This document shows, piece by piece, positions 8,176 through 16,739 of a stretch of 64,000 bases of DNA. The stretch covers positions 248,001 through 312,000 of the forward strand of contig CAVRNI010000027.1 in assembly GCA_963722415.1 (NCBI GenBank), written 5' to 3'. Numbering within the stretch: the first letter of the stretch is position 1; the number at the start of each line of letters is the position of its first letter. Source of the DNA: JALOLG01 sp963722415 (lineage in GTDB: Bacteria; Actinomycetota; Acidimicrobiia; Acidimicrobiales; Ilumatobacteraceae). The position numbers and the translations under genes were made by a program. The notes beneath the pieces are model-generated. The model was given only the letters and a program-made list of their open reading frames with translations. It ran no database searches and was not told the origin of the DNA.

Positions 8176-10545
8176 CTACGAGCGGAAGTACCCGAACGCG
8201 TCGACGACGAGCATCGACGAGCCGAACGTGAAGTAGCTGACCGTCGTACCGGCACCCAACCTGGTGACCGCGAGCGCGGCGCGGGTCTGATCGGCGCCGA
8301 CGGCATTGACGTTCGACACCTCGGGCACGACGGCGCCGCCCGGGAAGGCGGTCACGAAGTCGAAGCCACCGGTCGCCGTCATCGTCAGGTTCTGCAACAC
8401 CGCGAGCGCACCGCTCGCGGCGGGCAGGGCGCCGCCGTCGAGATCGAGCGTCAGCGTTTCGCCGGCCGCTGCCGGTGGTGCGCCCGGAACCCGCTCGTCG
8501 TACACGCGGGTGGGGGCGACGGCGGTGAACAGCCCACTGGCCGACGCCGGGGCGCTCGACGTCGTGAAGTACCCCACCACGTCGACGAGCACATCGTCGA
8601 CGCGCGCGAGCGTCACCGACAACGAGCCGTCGGAAGCGACCGGCACGACGGCGAGGTTGGCGCGGATGTCGCCGTTGCCGTTGGTGTTGACGTTCGACGC
8701 GTCGGGTGCTGTCGAACCACCCGCGTGGGCGGTGGCGAACCCGCTCTGCGGCGCCGACGTGCCGAGGGCCGTGAGCACGACGACCGCGGCACCGACGTTG
8801 GCGGCGGCGGGTACTCCGAGCCGACCGGCGACGGGCAGGTCGACTCGCCCGGCGGCCTCGACGTAGGCGTTCGTCGATCCCGATGCCAGTTGGGCGCCAG
8901 CCGGTTGACGGGTGTCGATCAGGCGGCCGGGGTCGACCGGCACGAAGCGTCCGGCGGTCGCGGTTCCGGGCGTCGTCGCGAACCAACCGAGGACGTCGAC
9001 GACGACGTCGGTCGCCATCGTGGCGTGGAGCACGAACCGACCCTCGGCGTCGAGCGTGACGACCGAGGCGTTGGCGACGTCCTCACCCGGCTGCACGACG
9101 TTGACCACCGACGTGGGCGGCCGCAACGAACGCGGCGCCCAGGCTTCGAGGAACCCCCACCCGGCGTTGTTCGTGACGGTGATGTTGACGAGCGCCGCCT
9201 GCACCGAAGCAGACGGTGGAGACAGATCGACGAGACGGGTCGTGTCGGACCGCACGTCACCGGCCACTGTGCCGAGCCCGGACCGCGTGTCGTAGGCGCG
9301 CGTCGGAGCGATCGCGGAGAACGCGAGGTTCGACGGGGTCGGCGACGCGACCTGACCGTTCCACACGATCTTGCGCAGCTGGCCGTTGCCGTTGAGCGTG
9401 TAGTAGAGCGCCGTGCGGCCACCCTCGTCGAACGCGAACGCCATGTCGGCGATCCCGGCGGCGCCCGTCGCCCACGGAGTGGTGTAGTTCACGGTGCCAT
9501 CGGCACGCCGGAGGAAGATGCTCCCCGAGCCGCCATCGCCGAACAGATAGCCACCATCGAGATCGGGCGGCCACAACCCGTCGGGAACGAACGCCCCGCC
9601 CGTGATGTACTGGCCAACCGAACGCGGGTAGTCGGTCAACGGATCAGTGACGCCCGCCGGCGGCCCGCCGGGACAGAACCCCTCGCATTGGTTCCAGCCG
9701 TAGTCGCGGCCGATGCCGCCCTCGTCGACCTCCTCGTGGGCGCTCTGTCCCACGTCGTTGATGAAGAAGCGGTCGCCTCCACCATTGGGGTCGAAGGCGA
9801 TCCGGAACGGGTTGCGCAGTCCCCATGCGAACAGCTCCTGGCAACTCGTCGTCGGCGTCGACGGCAAGTTGCCGCGCGTCGCGCAACGCTCCGTGCCCGC
9901 ACCCGACAGCGGGTTGCCGGGCGCCGGCTGGCCGTCGAGCGTGACGCGCAGGATCTTGCCGTTCAGCAGCGACAGGTCGCGCGCGGCGTTGATCCCTCCG
10001 TCGGCACGCGGGTCGCTCCCGGCGTCGCCGATCGATACGTAGAGGTTGCCGTCGGATCCGATGTCGAGGTCGCCACCGTTGTGGTTGCCGGCGACCGACG
10101 AGATGTCGTCGACCAACACGGCCTCACTCGCCGGGTCGATCACGTCCTGCATCGTGAAGCGGCTGACTCGGTTGACGCAGCCGCCGGGCGCGGCCGGGGC
10201 ATCGCGGGTGTAGTACACGTACACGCGGCGATTGGTCAGGAACCCGGGATCGTGGGTGAACCCGAGCAGCCCGCGCTCGCCACCGGGACAGATGTTGGGG
10301 ATCGTCAGCACGGTCGGCATCGCCTGGCCCGGCAACCCGGCCCGCACGCGGCCACCCTGTTCGAGCACCACGATCCGACCGTCGGGAACGGACTCCACCG
10401 CCGTCGGTTGCGAGAACGTGGTGACGAGGCTGTCGGTGAAGCCGGCGGGCACCGTGGCCGCCGACACGCGCGCCGACGGACCACCGAAGGCGACGGCGAC
10501 CGGTACCAGGGTCGCGACGATGGTCAGGATCGTGACTCGGCGCAT
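8176..10545 (-). CDS. Secreted PQQ-dependent sugar dehydrogenase-like protein with C-terminal beta-sandwich repeats
   Basis: The ATG at 10545 is followed by a signal peptide (MRRVTILTIVATLVPVAVAF) and a six-bladed propeller of the soluble glucose/sorbosone dehydrogenase (GSDH/HHIP) family, seen in PGGERGLLGFTHDPGF, YVYYTRD, NHNGGDLDIGSDGNLYVSIGD and WGLRNPFRIAFDP. After about residue 390 come three repeats of about 130 residues, each beginning APTR.YDTR or GRLIDTR and ending VVDVLGWF, DVVGYF or DAFGYF. These are beta-sandwich modules frequent at the C-termini of secreted proteins in this lineage. About 789 residues. The substrate is unknown; it probably oxidises extracellular sugars. Confidence 0.8.
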   Translation of the reverse strand: MRRVTILTIVATLVPVAVAFGGPSARVSAATVPAGFTDSLVTTFSQPTAVESVPDGRIVVLEQGGRVRAGLPGQAMPTVLTIPNICPGGERGLLGFTHDPGFLTNRRVYVYYTRDAPAAPGGCVNRVSRFTMQDVIDPASEAVLVDDISSVAGNHNGGDLDIGSDGNLYVSIGDAGSDPRADGGINAARDLSLLNGKILRVTLDGQPAPGNPLSGAGTERCATRGNLPSTPTTSCQELFAWGLRNPFRIAFDPNGGGDRFFINDVGQSAHEEVDEGGIGRDYGWNQCEGFCPGGPPAGVTDPLTDYPRSVGQYITGGAFVPDGLWPPDLDGGYLFGDGGSGSIFLRRADGTVNYTTPWATGAAGIADMAFAFDEGGRTALYYTLNGNGQLRKIVWNGQVASPTPSNLAFSAIAPTRAYDTRSGLGTVAGDVRSDTTRLVDLSPPSASVQAALVNITVTNNAGWGFLEAWAPRSLRPPTSVVNVVQPGEDVANASVVTLDAEGRFVLHATMATDVVVDVLGWFATTPGTATAGRFVPVDPGRLIDTRQPAGAQLASGSTNAYVEAAGRVDLPVAGRLGVPAAANVGAAVVVLTALGTSAPQSGFATAHAGGSTAPDASNVNTNGNGDIRANLAVVPVASDGSLSVTLARVDDVLVDVVGYFTTSSAPASASGLFTAVAPTRVYDERVPGAPPAAAGETLTLDLDGGALPAASGALAVLQNLTMTATGGFDFVTAFPGGAVVPEVSNVNAVGADQTRAALAVTRLGAGTTVSYFTFGSSMLVVDAFGYFRS

Positions 10546-10590
10546 GCCAGCACGGTAACCGGCACGATCGCGACGCATGGTTCGGGCCGG

Positions 10591-10606
10591 TTCACACAGC
10601 ATTCAC
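10591..10606 (+). promoter_or_regulatory. Direct-repeat operator candidate for an OmpR-type regulator (GlnR or PhoP)
   Basis: In the 177-base gap upstream of glnII there are two TTCAC half sites at 10591 and 10602, exactly 11 bases apart. That is the spacing of tandem half sites bound by OmpR-family dimers such as GlnR and PhoP in actinobacteria. A GTAACC at 10555 might be a further half site. glnR lies 2.5 kb downstream, which makes GlnR the favoured partner. Only spacing and position support this. Confidence 0.35.
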
Positions 10607-10722
10607 ATCCGAGCAACGGGCGAGAAATGGCCCGCTGGCAACGTTCCCTCGACCACATCCAGCCAACACTTCACGGCCAGCATCCCGACGCGGGTGCATC
10701 GTGTATCGAGAGGACCAATTTC

Positions 10723-11733
10723 GTGCCTTACCAAGCTGAGTACATCTGGCTCGACGGCACCGAGCCGACGGCACAGCTCCGGAGCAAGACCAAGATCATC
10801 CCCGACGGCGTGACGGCACCGCCCATCTGGGGCTTCGACGGCTCCAGCACCAACCAGGCGACCGGCGACCAGAGCGACTGCGTGCTGCAGCCGGTCTTCT
10901 CGTGTCCCGACCCGCTCCGCGGTGGAGAGAACATCTTGGTGATGGCCGAGGTGCTCGATGCCAAGACGTTGAAGCCGCATGCCACCAACACCCGCGCGGC
11001 GTGCGCGAAGACAGCCAAGAAGTACGCCAAGCACGAGATGATCTTCGGCATCGAGCAGGAGTACACGATGCTGCGCGCCGACGGCACTCCGCTCGGGTTT
11101 CCTCTCGGCGGGGGCTTCCCCGAGCCGCAGGGCCCGTACTACTGCGGCGTCGGCACCGGGAAGATCATGGGCCGCGACATCGTCGAGGAGCACACCCAGG
11201 CGTGCATCGACGCCGGACTGTCGATCTCGGGCACCAACCCCGAGGTGATGCCCGGACAATGGGAGTACCAGATCGGGCCACTCGACGCGCTCGCCGTCAG
11301 CGACCAGCTGTACGTGGCGCGCTGGCTGCTGCACCGCATCGCCGAGGACTACGACGTCATCATCAGCTTCGACGCCAAGCCCGTGCAGGGCGACTGGAAC
11401 GGCGCCGGCGCGCACACCAACTTCTCGACCAATGCCATGCGTGAGAGCTACGCGCCCATCGAACGGGCGTGCAAGGCGATCGGCAAGAAGCTCGAACTGC
11501 ACGTGAAGAACTACGGCCACGACATCGAGTCCCGCCTCACGGGTGCCCACGAGACGGCGCCGTTCGACCAGTTCTCCTACGGCGTGTCGGACCGCGGCGC
11601 TTCGATCCGGATCCCGTGGCAGGTCGAAAAGGACGGGAAGGGTTACGCCGAGGACCGCCGGCCGAACTCCAACATGGATCCGTACACGGTCACCCGTCTC
11701 ATCGTCGACACCGTATGCAGCGACGCCGAATGA
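10723..11733 (+). CDS. glnII: Glutamine synthetase type II (eukaryotic-like)
   Basis: Makes glutamine from glutamate, ammonia and ATP. The GTG at 10723 has a GAGAGGA ribosome site 8 bases upstream and gives 336 residues, typical of GSII and well below GSI length. GSII-specific features are the start YIWLDGTEPTAQLRSKTKI, WGFDGSSTNQA, the glutamate ligands in FGIEQEYTM and the late block GDWNGAGAHTNFST. The C-terminus DRRPNSNMDPYTVTRLIV is also diagnostic. An in-frame open stretch upstream runs antisense through the sugar dehydrogenase and is not coding. First gene of a nitrogen cluster. Confidence 0.95.
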   Translation: MPYQAEYIWLDGTEPTAQLRSKTKIIPDGVTAPPIWGFDGSSTNQATGDQSDCVLQPVFSCPDPLRGGENILVMAEVLDAKTLKPHATNTRAACAKTAKKYAKHEMIFGIEQEYTMLRADGTPLGFPLGGGFPEPQGPYYCGVGTGKIMGRDIVEEHTQACIDAGLSISGTNPEVMPGQWEYQIGPLDALAVSDQLYVARWLLHRIAEDYDVIISFDAKPVQGDWNGAGAHTNFSTNAMRESYAPIERACKAIGKKLELHVKNYGHDIESRLTGAHETAPFDQFSYGVSDRGASIRIPWQVEKDGKGYAEDRRPNSNMDPYTVTRLIVDTVCSDAE

Positions 11734-11801
11734 CGATCCGCGCGGTGCGCGGATTTGACACCAACCCCCCCGACAACCGACAGACTGTGACGGTGAGCGA
11801 C

Positions 11802-13139
11802 ATGCTCGACCAACACCGCGAGTACGTGCTGCGCACGGTGGAGGAGCGCGGCGTTCGACTCGTGCGCCTGTGGTTCACCGACGTGCTGGGCAACCTCAAG
11901 AGCTTCGCGATCAGCCCGGCCGAGCTCGAGAACGCGCTCGAGGACGGGATGACGTTCGACGGTTCGTCGATCGACGGCTTCTCGCGGGTCCAGGAGTCCG
12001 ACGTGCTCGCGATCCCCGATCCCGACACGTTCGAGCTGATCCCGTGGGGCGATCGCGAGGCCCCCGAGGCGCGGGTGTTCTGCGACATCCACCACCTCGA
12101 CGGGAACCCGTTCGAGGGCGATCCCCGCCAGGTCCTCCGGCGTCACATGCGGACCGCCCACGAGAGCGGGTTCACGTTCTACGTCGCGCCCGACATCGAG
12201 TTCTTCTACTTCGAGCAACCCGAGCCCGGCCAGGTGCCGCGCCCGCTCGACAACGGCAGCTTCTTCGACCTGACCACCAACGACGCGGCCGGCAACCTGC
12301 GCAAGCAGACCATCCGCAAGCTCGAGCAGCTCGGGATCCCGGTCGAGTACAGCTTCCACGAGGACGCGCCGAGCCAGCAGGAGATCGACCTGCGCCACAC
12401 CGACGCGCTGTCGATGGCCGACAGCGTGATGACGTTCCGGCTCGTCGTCAAAGAGGTCGCCGCCAGCGAGGGCGTGTACGCCACGTTCATGCCCAAGCCG
12501 CTCGAGGGTGTGCAGGGCTCCGGCATGCACATCCACATGTCGTTGTTCGCGGGTGACGACAATGCGTTCTACGACCCCGACGACCCGCACAACCTGTCGC
12601 CCGTGGCGAAGGGCTTCATGGCCGGCCTGCTGCGTCACGCGGCCGAGATCACGGCGATCACCAACCAGACCGTCAACAGCTACAAGCGACTGGTGCCGGG
12701 CTTCGAGGCACCGGTTCACGTGAGCTGGGCGCGCAACAACCGCAGCGGCCTGATCCGGGTGCCGGTGCCGAAGAAGTCGAGCCCGAACGCGACCCGCATC
12801 GAGTACCGCTCACCGGACCCGGCGTGCAACCCGTACCTCGCCTTCAGCCTGATCCTGGCGGCCGGCCTGCGGGGCATCACCGAGGGCTACGAGCTGCCGG
12901 TCGAGGCCGACGCCAACCTGTTCGAGATCGGCGACGACGTGCTCGCCAAGCTCGGCGTGTCGATGCTCCCGCAGTCGCTGTCCGACGCGTTGAAGGTGAT
13001 GGAGACGTCCGAGCTCGTCCACGAGGCACTCGGTGAGCACATCTTCGAATGGTTCCTCCGCAACAAGCGCAACGAGTGGCGCGGTTACAAGACGCACGTG
13101 AGCACCTACGAGATCGACCGCTACCTGAGGTCGTTGTAG
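11802..13139 (+). CDS. Glutamine synthetase type I, GlnA2-like
   Basis: A type I synthetase of about 445 residues. The start MLDQHREYVLRTVEERGVR aligns with actinobacterial GlnA2 proteins, so the ATG at 11802 is preferred. GTGs at 11787 and 11793, or an ATG at 11730 overlapping the glnII stop (ATGA), are alternatives. Motifs: MTFDGSSIDGF, ATP/glutamate-site GSGMHIHMSLF, the RNNRSGLIRVP loop and ATRIEYRSPDPACNPYLAF. The adenylylation-type tyrosine tail is not obvious. GlnA2-type enzymes are often not the main ammonia-assimilating enzyme and some act on polyamines, so the substrate is left open. Confidence 0.9.
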   Translation: MLDQHREYVLRTVEERGVRLVRLWFTDVLGNLKSFAISPAELENALEDGMTFDGSSIDGFSRVQESDVLAIPDPDTFELIPWGDREAPEARVFCDIHHLDGNPFEGDPRQVLRRHMRTAHESGFTFYVAPDIEFFYFEQPEPGQVPRPLDNGSFFDLTTNDAAGNLRKQTIRKLEQLGIPVEYSFHEDAPSQQEIDLRHTDALSMADSVMTFRLVVKEVAASEGVYATFMPKPLEGVQGSGMHIHMSLFAGDDNAFYDPDDPHNLSPVAKGFMAGLLRHAAEITAITNQTVNSYKRLVPGFEAPVHVSWARNNRSGLIRVPVPKKSSPNATRIEYRSPDPACNPYLAFSLILAAGLRGITEGYELPVEADANLFEIGDDVLAKLGVSMLPQSLSDALKVMETSELVHEALGEHIFEWFLRNKRNEWRGYKTHVSTYEIDRYLRSL

Positions 13140-13141
13140 CG

Positions 13142-13840
13142 ATGGCCGCTGACGCGCTCGGCATGCTCGCCGTGTTCGGCGATCCGGCGACCCCCGAGTT
13201 GGCGCGCACGCTCGACCTCGCCGGGTACAGCTGGAAGTCGGTCGGGTCCGCCGACGAAGCCGCCGAGCACGAGCCGGCGACCGGCTGGGTGGCGGCCATC
13301 GTCGACTGCAGCAGCCAGCCCGACGCCGCATGGTTGTTCGCGCGCACGCTCCGCAAGCGCGACGTGTCAGGCATCCCGCTGCTCGTGCTCCTCACCGGCG
13401 CCCAACTCGCCGAGCTCGACCTGCGCGACGAGTTGTTCGACGACTTCTGCCTGACGCCCTTCCATCCCACCGAGTTCGAGGCCCGGGTCCGGCACCTGTT
13501 GTGGCAGGTGGGCGGCGAGACCGTCCATCACGATCTCGTCGAGTACGCCGAGCTGGCACTCAACCTCGAGACGTACCAGGCGTCGATCGCCGGGCGGCCG
13601 ATCGATCTCACGTACATGGAGTACGAGCTGTTGAAGTTCCTCGCCCAGAACCCGGGCAAGGTGTTCACCCGCGAGATGCTGCTGTCACGGGTGTGGGGTT
13701 ACGAGTACTACGGCGGGGCGCGGACGGTCGACGTCCACGTCCGCCGGTTGCGCGCCAAGCTCGGCGAGGAACACGCCGGTCTGATCCAGACCGTGCGCTC
13801 GGTCGGCTACCGCTTCGGCCAGAGCCGCTGGGTTTCCTGA
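13142..13840 (+). CDS. glnR: OmpR-family orphan regulator, GlnR-type
   Basis: 232 residues from the ATG directly after the synthetase stop. The N-terminal receiver-like domain lacks the usual acidic pocket and phosphorylation context (VAAIVDCSSQPDAAWLF), as in atypical GlnR receivers. The C-terminal winged helix is of the OmpR type and very close to actinobacterial GlnR (LTYMEYELLKFLAQNPGKVF, VWGYEYYGGARTVDVHVRR, LIQTVRSVGYRFG). No sensor kinase is adjacent. GlnR activates or represses nitrogen genes including glutamine synthetases; lying beside two of them supports the assignment. Confidence 0.85.
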   Translation: MAADALGMLAVFGDPATPELARTLDLAGYSWKSVGSADEAAEHEPATGWVAAIVDCSSQPDAAWLFARTLRKRDVSGIPLLVLLTGAQLAELDLRDELFDDFCLTPFHPTEFEARVRHLLWQVGGETVHHDLVEYAELALNLETYQASIAGRPIDLTYMEYELLKFLAQNPGKVFTREMLLSRVWGYEYYGGARTVDVHVRRLRAKLGEEHAGLIQTVRSVGYRFGQSRWVS

Positions 13841-13856
13841 CCGCGCCCTCGACAAT

Positions 13857-13910
13857 CCGTTCTGGGCTGCTGATCCTTGCGGGTGTCGAAGAGGTGGCAG
13901 CCCAGAACGG
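13857..13910. terminator. Long inverted repeat between convergent genes
   Basis: A perfect 14-bp stem: CCGTTCTGGGCTGC at 13857-13870 pairs with its complement at 13897-13910, with a 26-base loop and TTTT directly after on the plus strand. It sits between the 3' ends of glnR and the oxidoreductase gene, which run towards each other, so it probably terminates glnR. Its outer CCGTTCTG/CAGAACGG ends match the outer ends of the dispersed palindromic repeat seen elsewhere, which may mean common origin. Confidence 0.7.
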
Positions 13911-13913
13911 TTT

Positions 13914-15968
13914 TCAGCCGGCGGGGGCGACCTCGACTCGGGTGTCGTTGAACGTCGGCGCGTGGCCGAGCACGGTGAGGCGCTGCGATGTGGTGACCTG
14001 GGCGCCGACCTCGCCGGCGTGATCGCGCATCCACCAACTCGTCGGGGCGACGACGACACCGGCCGGCGCGTCGTCGCTGACACGAGCGAGGAGGCGGCAT
14101 TCGCCCCGGTCGTTGAAGAGCCGCACGACGTCGCCGTCGGCGATCGACCGGGCCGTGGCGTCGTCCGGATGCACGACGATGAACGGCTCGGGCTGGGCTC
14201 GGTGCTGGCGGGACTGGTTGGCGAACGTCGAGTTCAGGAAGAAATGGGTCTTGGGGGTGAGGAGGGCGAGCGGGTAGCGGGCGGTGAGGTCCTCGTCGCT
14301 CAGCTCGGCGGGCGGGTCGAAGCCGGGGAGGGGGTCGAGCCCGAGGTTGGCCAGCCAGTCGGCGCGGAACGCGACCTTGCCGTCGGCCGTCCCGAACCCG
14401 CCTTCGGCGTGCGGCGTGGGTCCCTGCCCGAGGTCGACCTTGAGCCAGCCCCGCTCACGCAGGCGCTCGAGCGTGATCCCCTCGGGTGCCCTGGCGAACA
14501 CCGCGTCGAGCAGTTCCTCGTCGGTTTCCTGGAAACATGGATCGTCGAGGCCCAGCCCGGCGGCCAGCAGGCGGAACACCTCGGTGTTGGGCTTCGCCTC
14601 GCCGAGCGGCGCGATCGCCGGCTCGTTGTAGGTGATGTAGTGGTGACCCCACGAGAACAGCGCGTCGAGGTGCTCGAGCTGTGTGGTGACCGGCAGCACG
14701 ACGTCGGCGTGGCGGGCGGTGTCGGTCATGAACTGGTCGAGCACGACCGTGAACAGATCGTCGCGCCGGAGCCCGGCCAGGACCCGTGACTGGTCGGGCG
14801 CCACCTGGGCGGGGTTCGAGTTCCAGACGACGAGCGCCCGGACGGGAGGGTCGAGCGTCGAGTCGGTGAGCGCGTCACCGAGTTGCGACATGTTGATCGT
14901 GCGGACCGGGCCCGGCCGCAGGTCGGCCCGTTGCAACGGGCCCCAGTCGACGGCCGACGCGCACGCGGTGGGGATGTACGCGCACCCACCTCCGTCGTGG
15001 CGCCAGCTCCCGGCGAGCGCCGGGAGACAGGCGATCGTGCGATAGGCCATCGGCGCGCCCGCGTGGCGCTGGCCGCCGACCCCGAGACGCAGCAGCGAAG
15101 GTCGGGTCGACGCGAACTCCTCGCCGATGCGCCGAATCGTCTCCTCATCGATCCCGGTGATCGCGGCGGCTCGATGGACGGGCCACTCCTGCAGCCGTTC
15201 GAGGAGGTCGTCGAAGCCGGTCGTGTGCGCACGACACCACTCGTCGTCGTGGAGACCGGCATCGACGACCGCCCGCATCATGCCCATCGCGAGGGCGCCA
15301 TCGGTGCCGGGCACGGGCCGCAGGTGCTCGTCGGCGACACGCGCCGTGCGACTGCGGTAGGGATCGATGACCACCAACTTGGCGCCGCTCTGCTTGCGGG
15401 CCTCGAGGATGAAGCGCCACAGGTGCGGCGACGTCGAGAGCGGATTCCACGCCCACACGATCACGTAGCGGGCGTTGACCCACCGCTCGGGGTCGACCTC
15501 CGGCGACAGACCGTGCGTCGTGATGACGCCCGCGATGCCGGCGTCGGCGCAGATCGTGCGCTCGAGGTCGGTGGCGCCGAGCGCGTTCATCACGCGCGCG
15601 CTCATGAGATCGCGCTGGAGATATCCCATCGTGCCGAGATAGGAGTACGGAAGGATCGCTTCGCCCCCGGACTCGTCGCGCACCGCGGCGAGGCGCGCCG
15701 TCACGAGCTCGATCGCGGCGTCCCATGTCGTCTCCCGGAACTGCCCGGACCCCTTGGGGCCGTCGCGTACGAGCGGACGGGCCAACCGGTCGTCCGCGTA
15801 GACGCGCTCGACGTAGTCGCTGACCTTGGCGCAGAGGGTTCCCGCCGTGACCGGGTGGTCGGGATCGCCGGCGACCTTCACCGCCCGACCGTCCTCGACC
15901 GTCACCAACATGGCGCAGGTGTCTGGGCAGTCATGTGGGCATGCGGCGTGAACGATCCCCCGAACCAC
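13914..15968 (-). CDS. Molybdopterin oxidoreductase family protein with [4Fe-4S] site
   Basis: 684 residues. The N-terminal CPHDCPDTCAM, with a further cysteine in GTLCAK, is a [4Fe-4S] site as in formate dehydrogenase and DMSO-reductase relatives. The central part carries typical MGD-binding blocks (YVIVWAWNPLSTSPH, KLVVIDPYRSRTA, VLPVTTQLEH), and the C-terminal block ends in a dinucleotide-binding barrel (RYPLALLTPKTHFFLNSTF). At the position of the molybdenum ligand the reading is TICADAGIAG, with no Sec and no obvious Cys in the usual place. No electron-transfer or membrane subunit adjoins it, so the substrate is unknown. It runs convergently to glnR. Confidence 0.85.
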   Translation of the reverse strand: MVRGIVHAACPHDCPDTCAMLVTVEDGRAVKVAGDPDHPVTAGTLCAKVSDYVERVYADDRLARPLVRDGPKGSGQFRETTWDAAIELVTARLAAVRDESGGEAILPYSYLGTMGYLQRDLMSARVMNALGATDLERTICADAGIAGVITTHGLSPEVDPERWVNARYVIVWAWNPLSTSPHLWRFILEARKQSGAKLVVIDPYRSRTARVADEHLRPVPGTDGALAMGMMRAVVDAGLHDDEWCRAHTTGFDDLLERLQEWPVHRAAAITGIDEETIRRIGEEFASTRPSLLRLGVGGQRHAGAPMAYRTIACLPALAGSWRHDGGGCAYIPTACASAVDWGPLQRADLRPGPVRTINMSQLGDALTDSTLDPPVRALVVWNSNPAQVAPDQSRVLAGLRRDDLFTVVLDQFMTDTARHADVVLPVTTQLEHLDALFSWGHHYITYNEPAIAPLGEAKPNTEVFRLLAAGLGLDDPCFQETDEELLDAVFARAPEGITLERLRERGWLKVDLGQGPTPHAEGGFGTADGKVAFRADWLANLGLDPLPGFDPPAELSDEDLTARYPLALLTPKTHFFLNSTFANQSRQHRAQPEPFIVVHPDDATARSIADGDVVRLFNDRGECRLLARVSDDAPAGVVVAPTSWWMRDHAGEVGAQVTTSQRLTVLGHAPTFNDTRVEVAPAG

Positions 15969-15999
15969 ATGCGCACGCTACAACCGGCGAGCGCGGCGG

Positions 16000-16701
16000 T
16001 CAGAGCGACGCCGCCAGCGCCTCGACGCCGTCGGCGACCACCTGACCGAACACGAGGGTGCCGTCAGGCGTCGGATGGACCTGATCGCTGGTGATGACAC
16101 CTTCGTCGTCACCGTGGCTGAACCAGTCGACGACCATCGCGTTGTCGCGCTCACCGACCAGGGCGCGCAGGGTGTCGTTGACGAGGCGGGTCTGGTCGAG
16201 GCGGGCGCCGTCCCAGGTGTCGACCCAGACCAGGGGGGCGTCGTCCGGGATCAGGTCGAGCAGGGTCTGCACCTGGGTGCCGAACGCTTCGGCGTCGGGG
16301 TACTGGCCGATGTCGTTGGTGCCGAGGGCGATCACCCACACGTCGGGCGGGTCGCTGTTGGCGATGAACTCGACGATGTCGGTGCCGGGATACGGCTGGC
16401 CGCCTTCCCCGACCGTGATCCGCCGGCCGACCTGGGCGTCGATCGCCCGCACATCCAGCCCGATGCCGGACAGGGCGGCTCGCAACGGGTCCGTCGACAT
16501 GAACGTGATCGAGTCACCGATCATGGCGGCGGTCGGCTGCGATTCGGACTCCCCGCCGCCCGCCGGATCGCCACCGGTCCCCAACGGAGTCAGCGGCTCG
16601 AGGCCGTCGGCGTTGCCCTCGTTGCCCTCGCTGCACCCGAACGCGACCAGCGCGAGCGCGCCGAAGGCGAGCAGGGTCCGGCGGCCGACACGGGGGGTCA
16701 T
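16000..16701 (-). CDS. SGNH/GDSL-family lipoprotein hydrolase
   Basis: 233 residues from the ATG at 16701. The N-terminus is a lipoprotein signal (TLLAFGALALVAFGC), so the enzyme is tethered outside the membrane. SGNH blocks are present: block I AAMIGDSITF with the nucleophile serine, block III GTNDIGQ with Asn and a C-terminal DQVHPTPDG with the Asp-His pair. Family members are esterases or acyl-ester hydrolases; the substrate cannot be read. A low-complexity acidic/glycine linker follows the lipobox. It lies downstream of the glycoside hydrolase gene on the same strand. Confidence 0.85.
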   Translation of the reverse strand: MTPRVGRRTLLAFGALALVAFGCSEGNEGNADGLEPLTPLGTGGDPAGGGESESQPTAAMIGDSITFMSTDPLRAALSGIGLDVRAIDAQVGRRITVGEGGQPYPGTDIVEFIANSDPPDVWVIALGTNDIGQYPDAEAFGTQVQTLLDLIPDDAPLVWVDTWDGARLDQTRLVNDTLRALVGERDNAMVVDWFSHGDDEGVITSDQVHPTPDGTLVFGQVVADGVEALAASL

Positions 16702-16739
16702 CGGCGGACAGTCTCGCGGCCGGATCCGGCTCGTCGCCG

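Noticed and set aside
7291..10722. Very long plus-strand open frame joined to glnII (about 1480 codons)
   Set aside because: It runs antisense through the DUF4232-like and sugar-dehydrogenase genes; the translation is Arg/Ser/Gly-rich and unlike any family. Real glnII begins at the GTG at 10723 with a ribosome site.
13841..13913. tRNA gene between glnR and the oxidoreductase
   Set aside because: The stem-loop is a simple hairpin without T-loop, D-loop or anticodon arm features.
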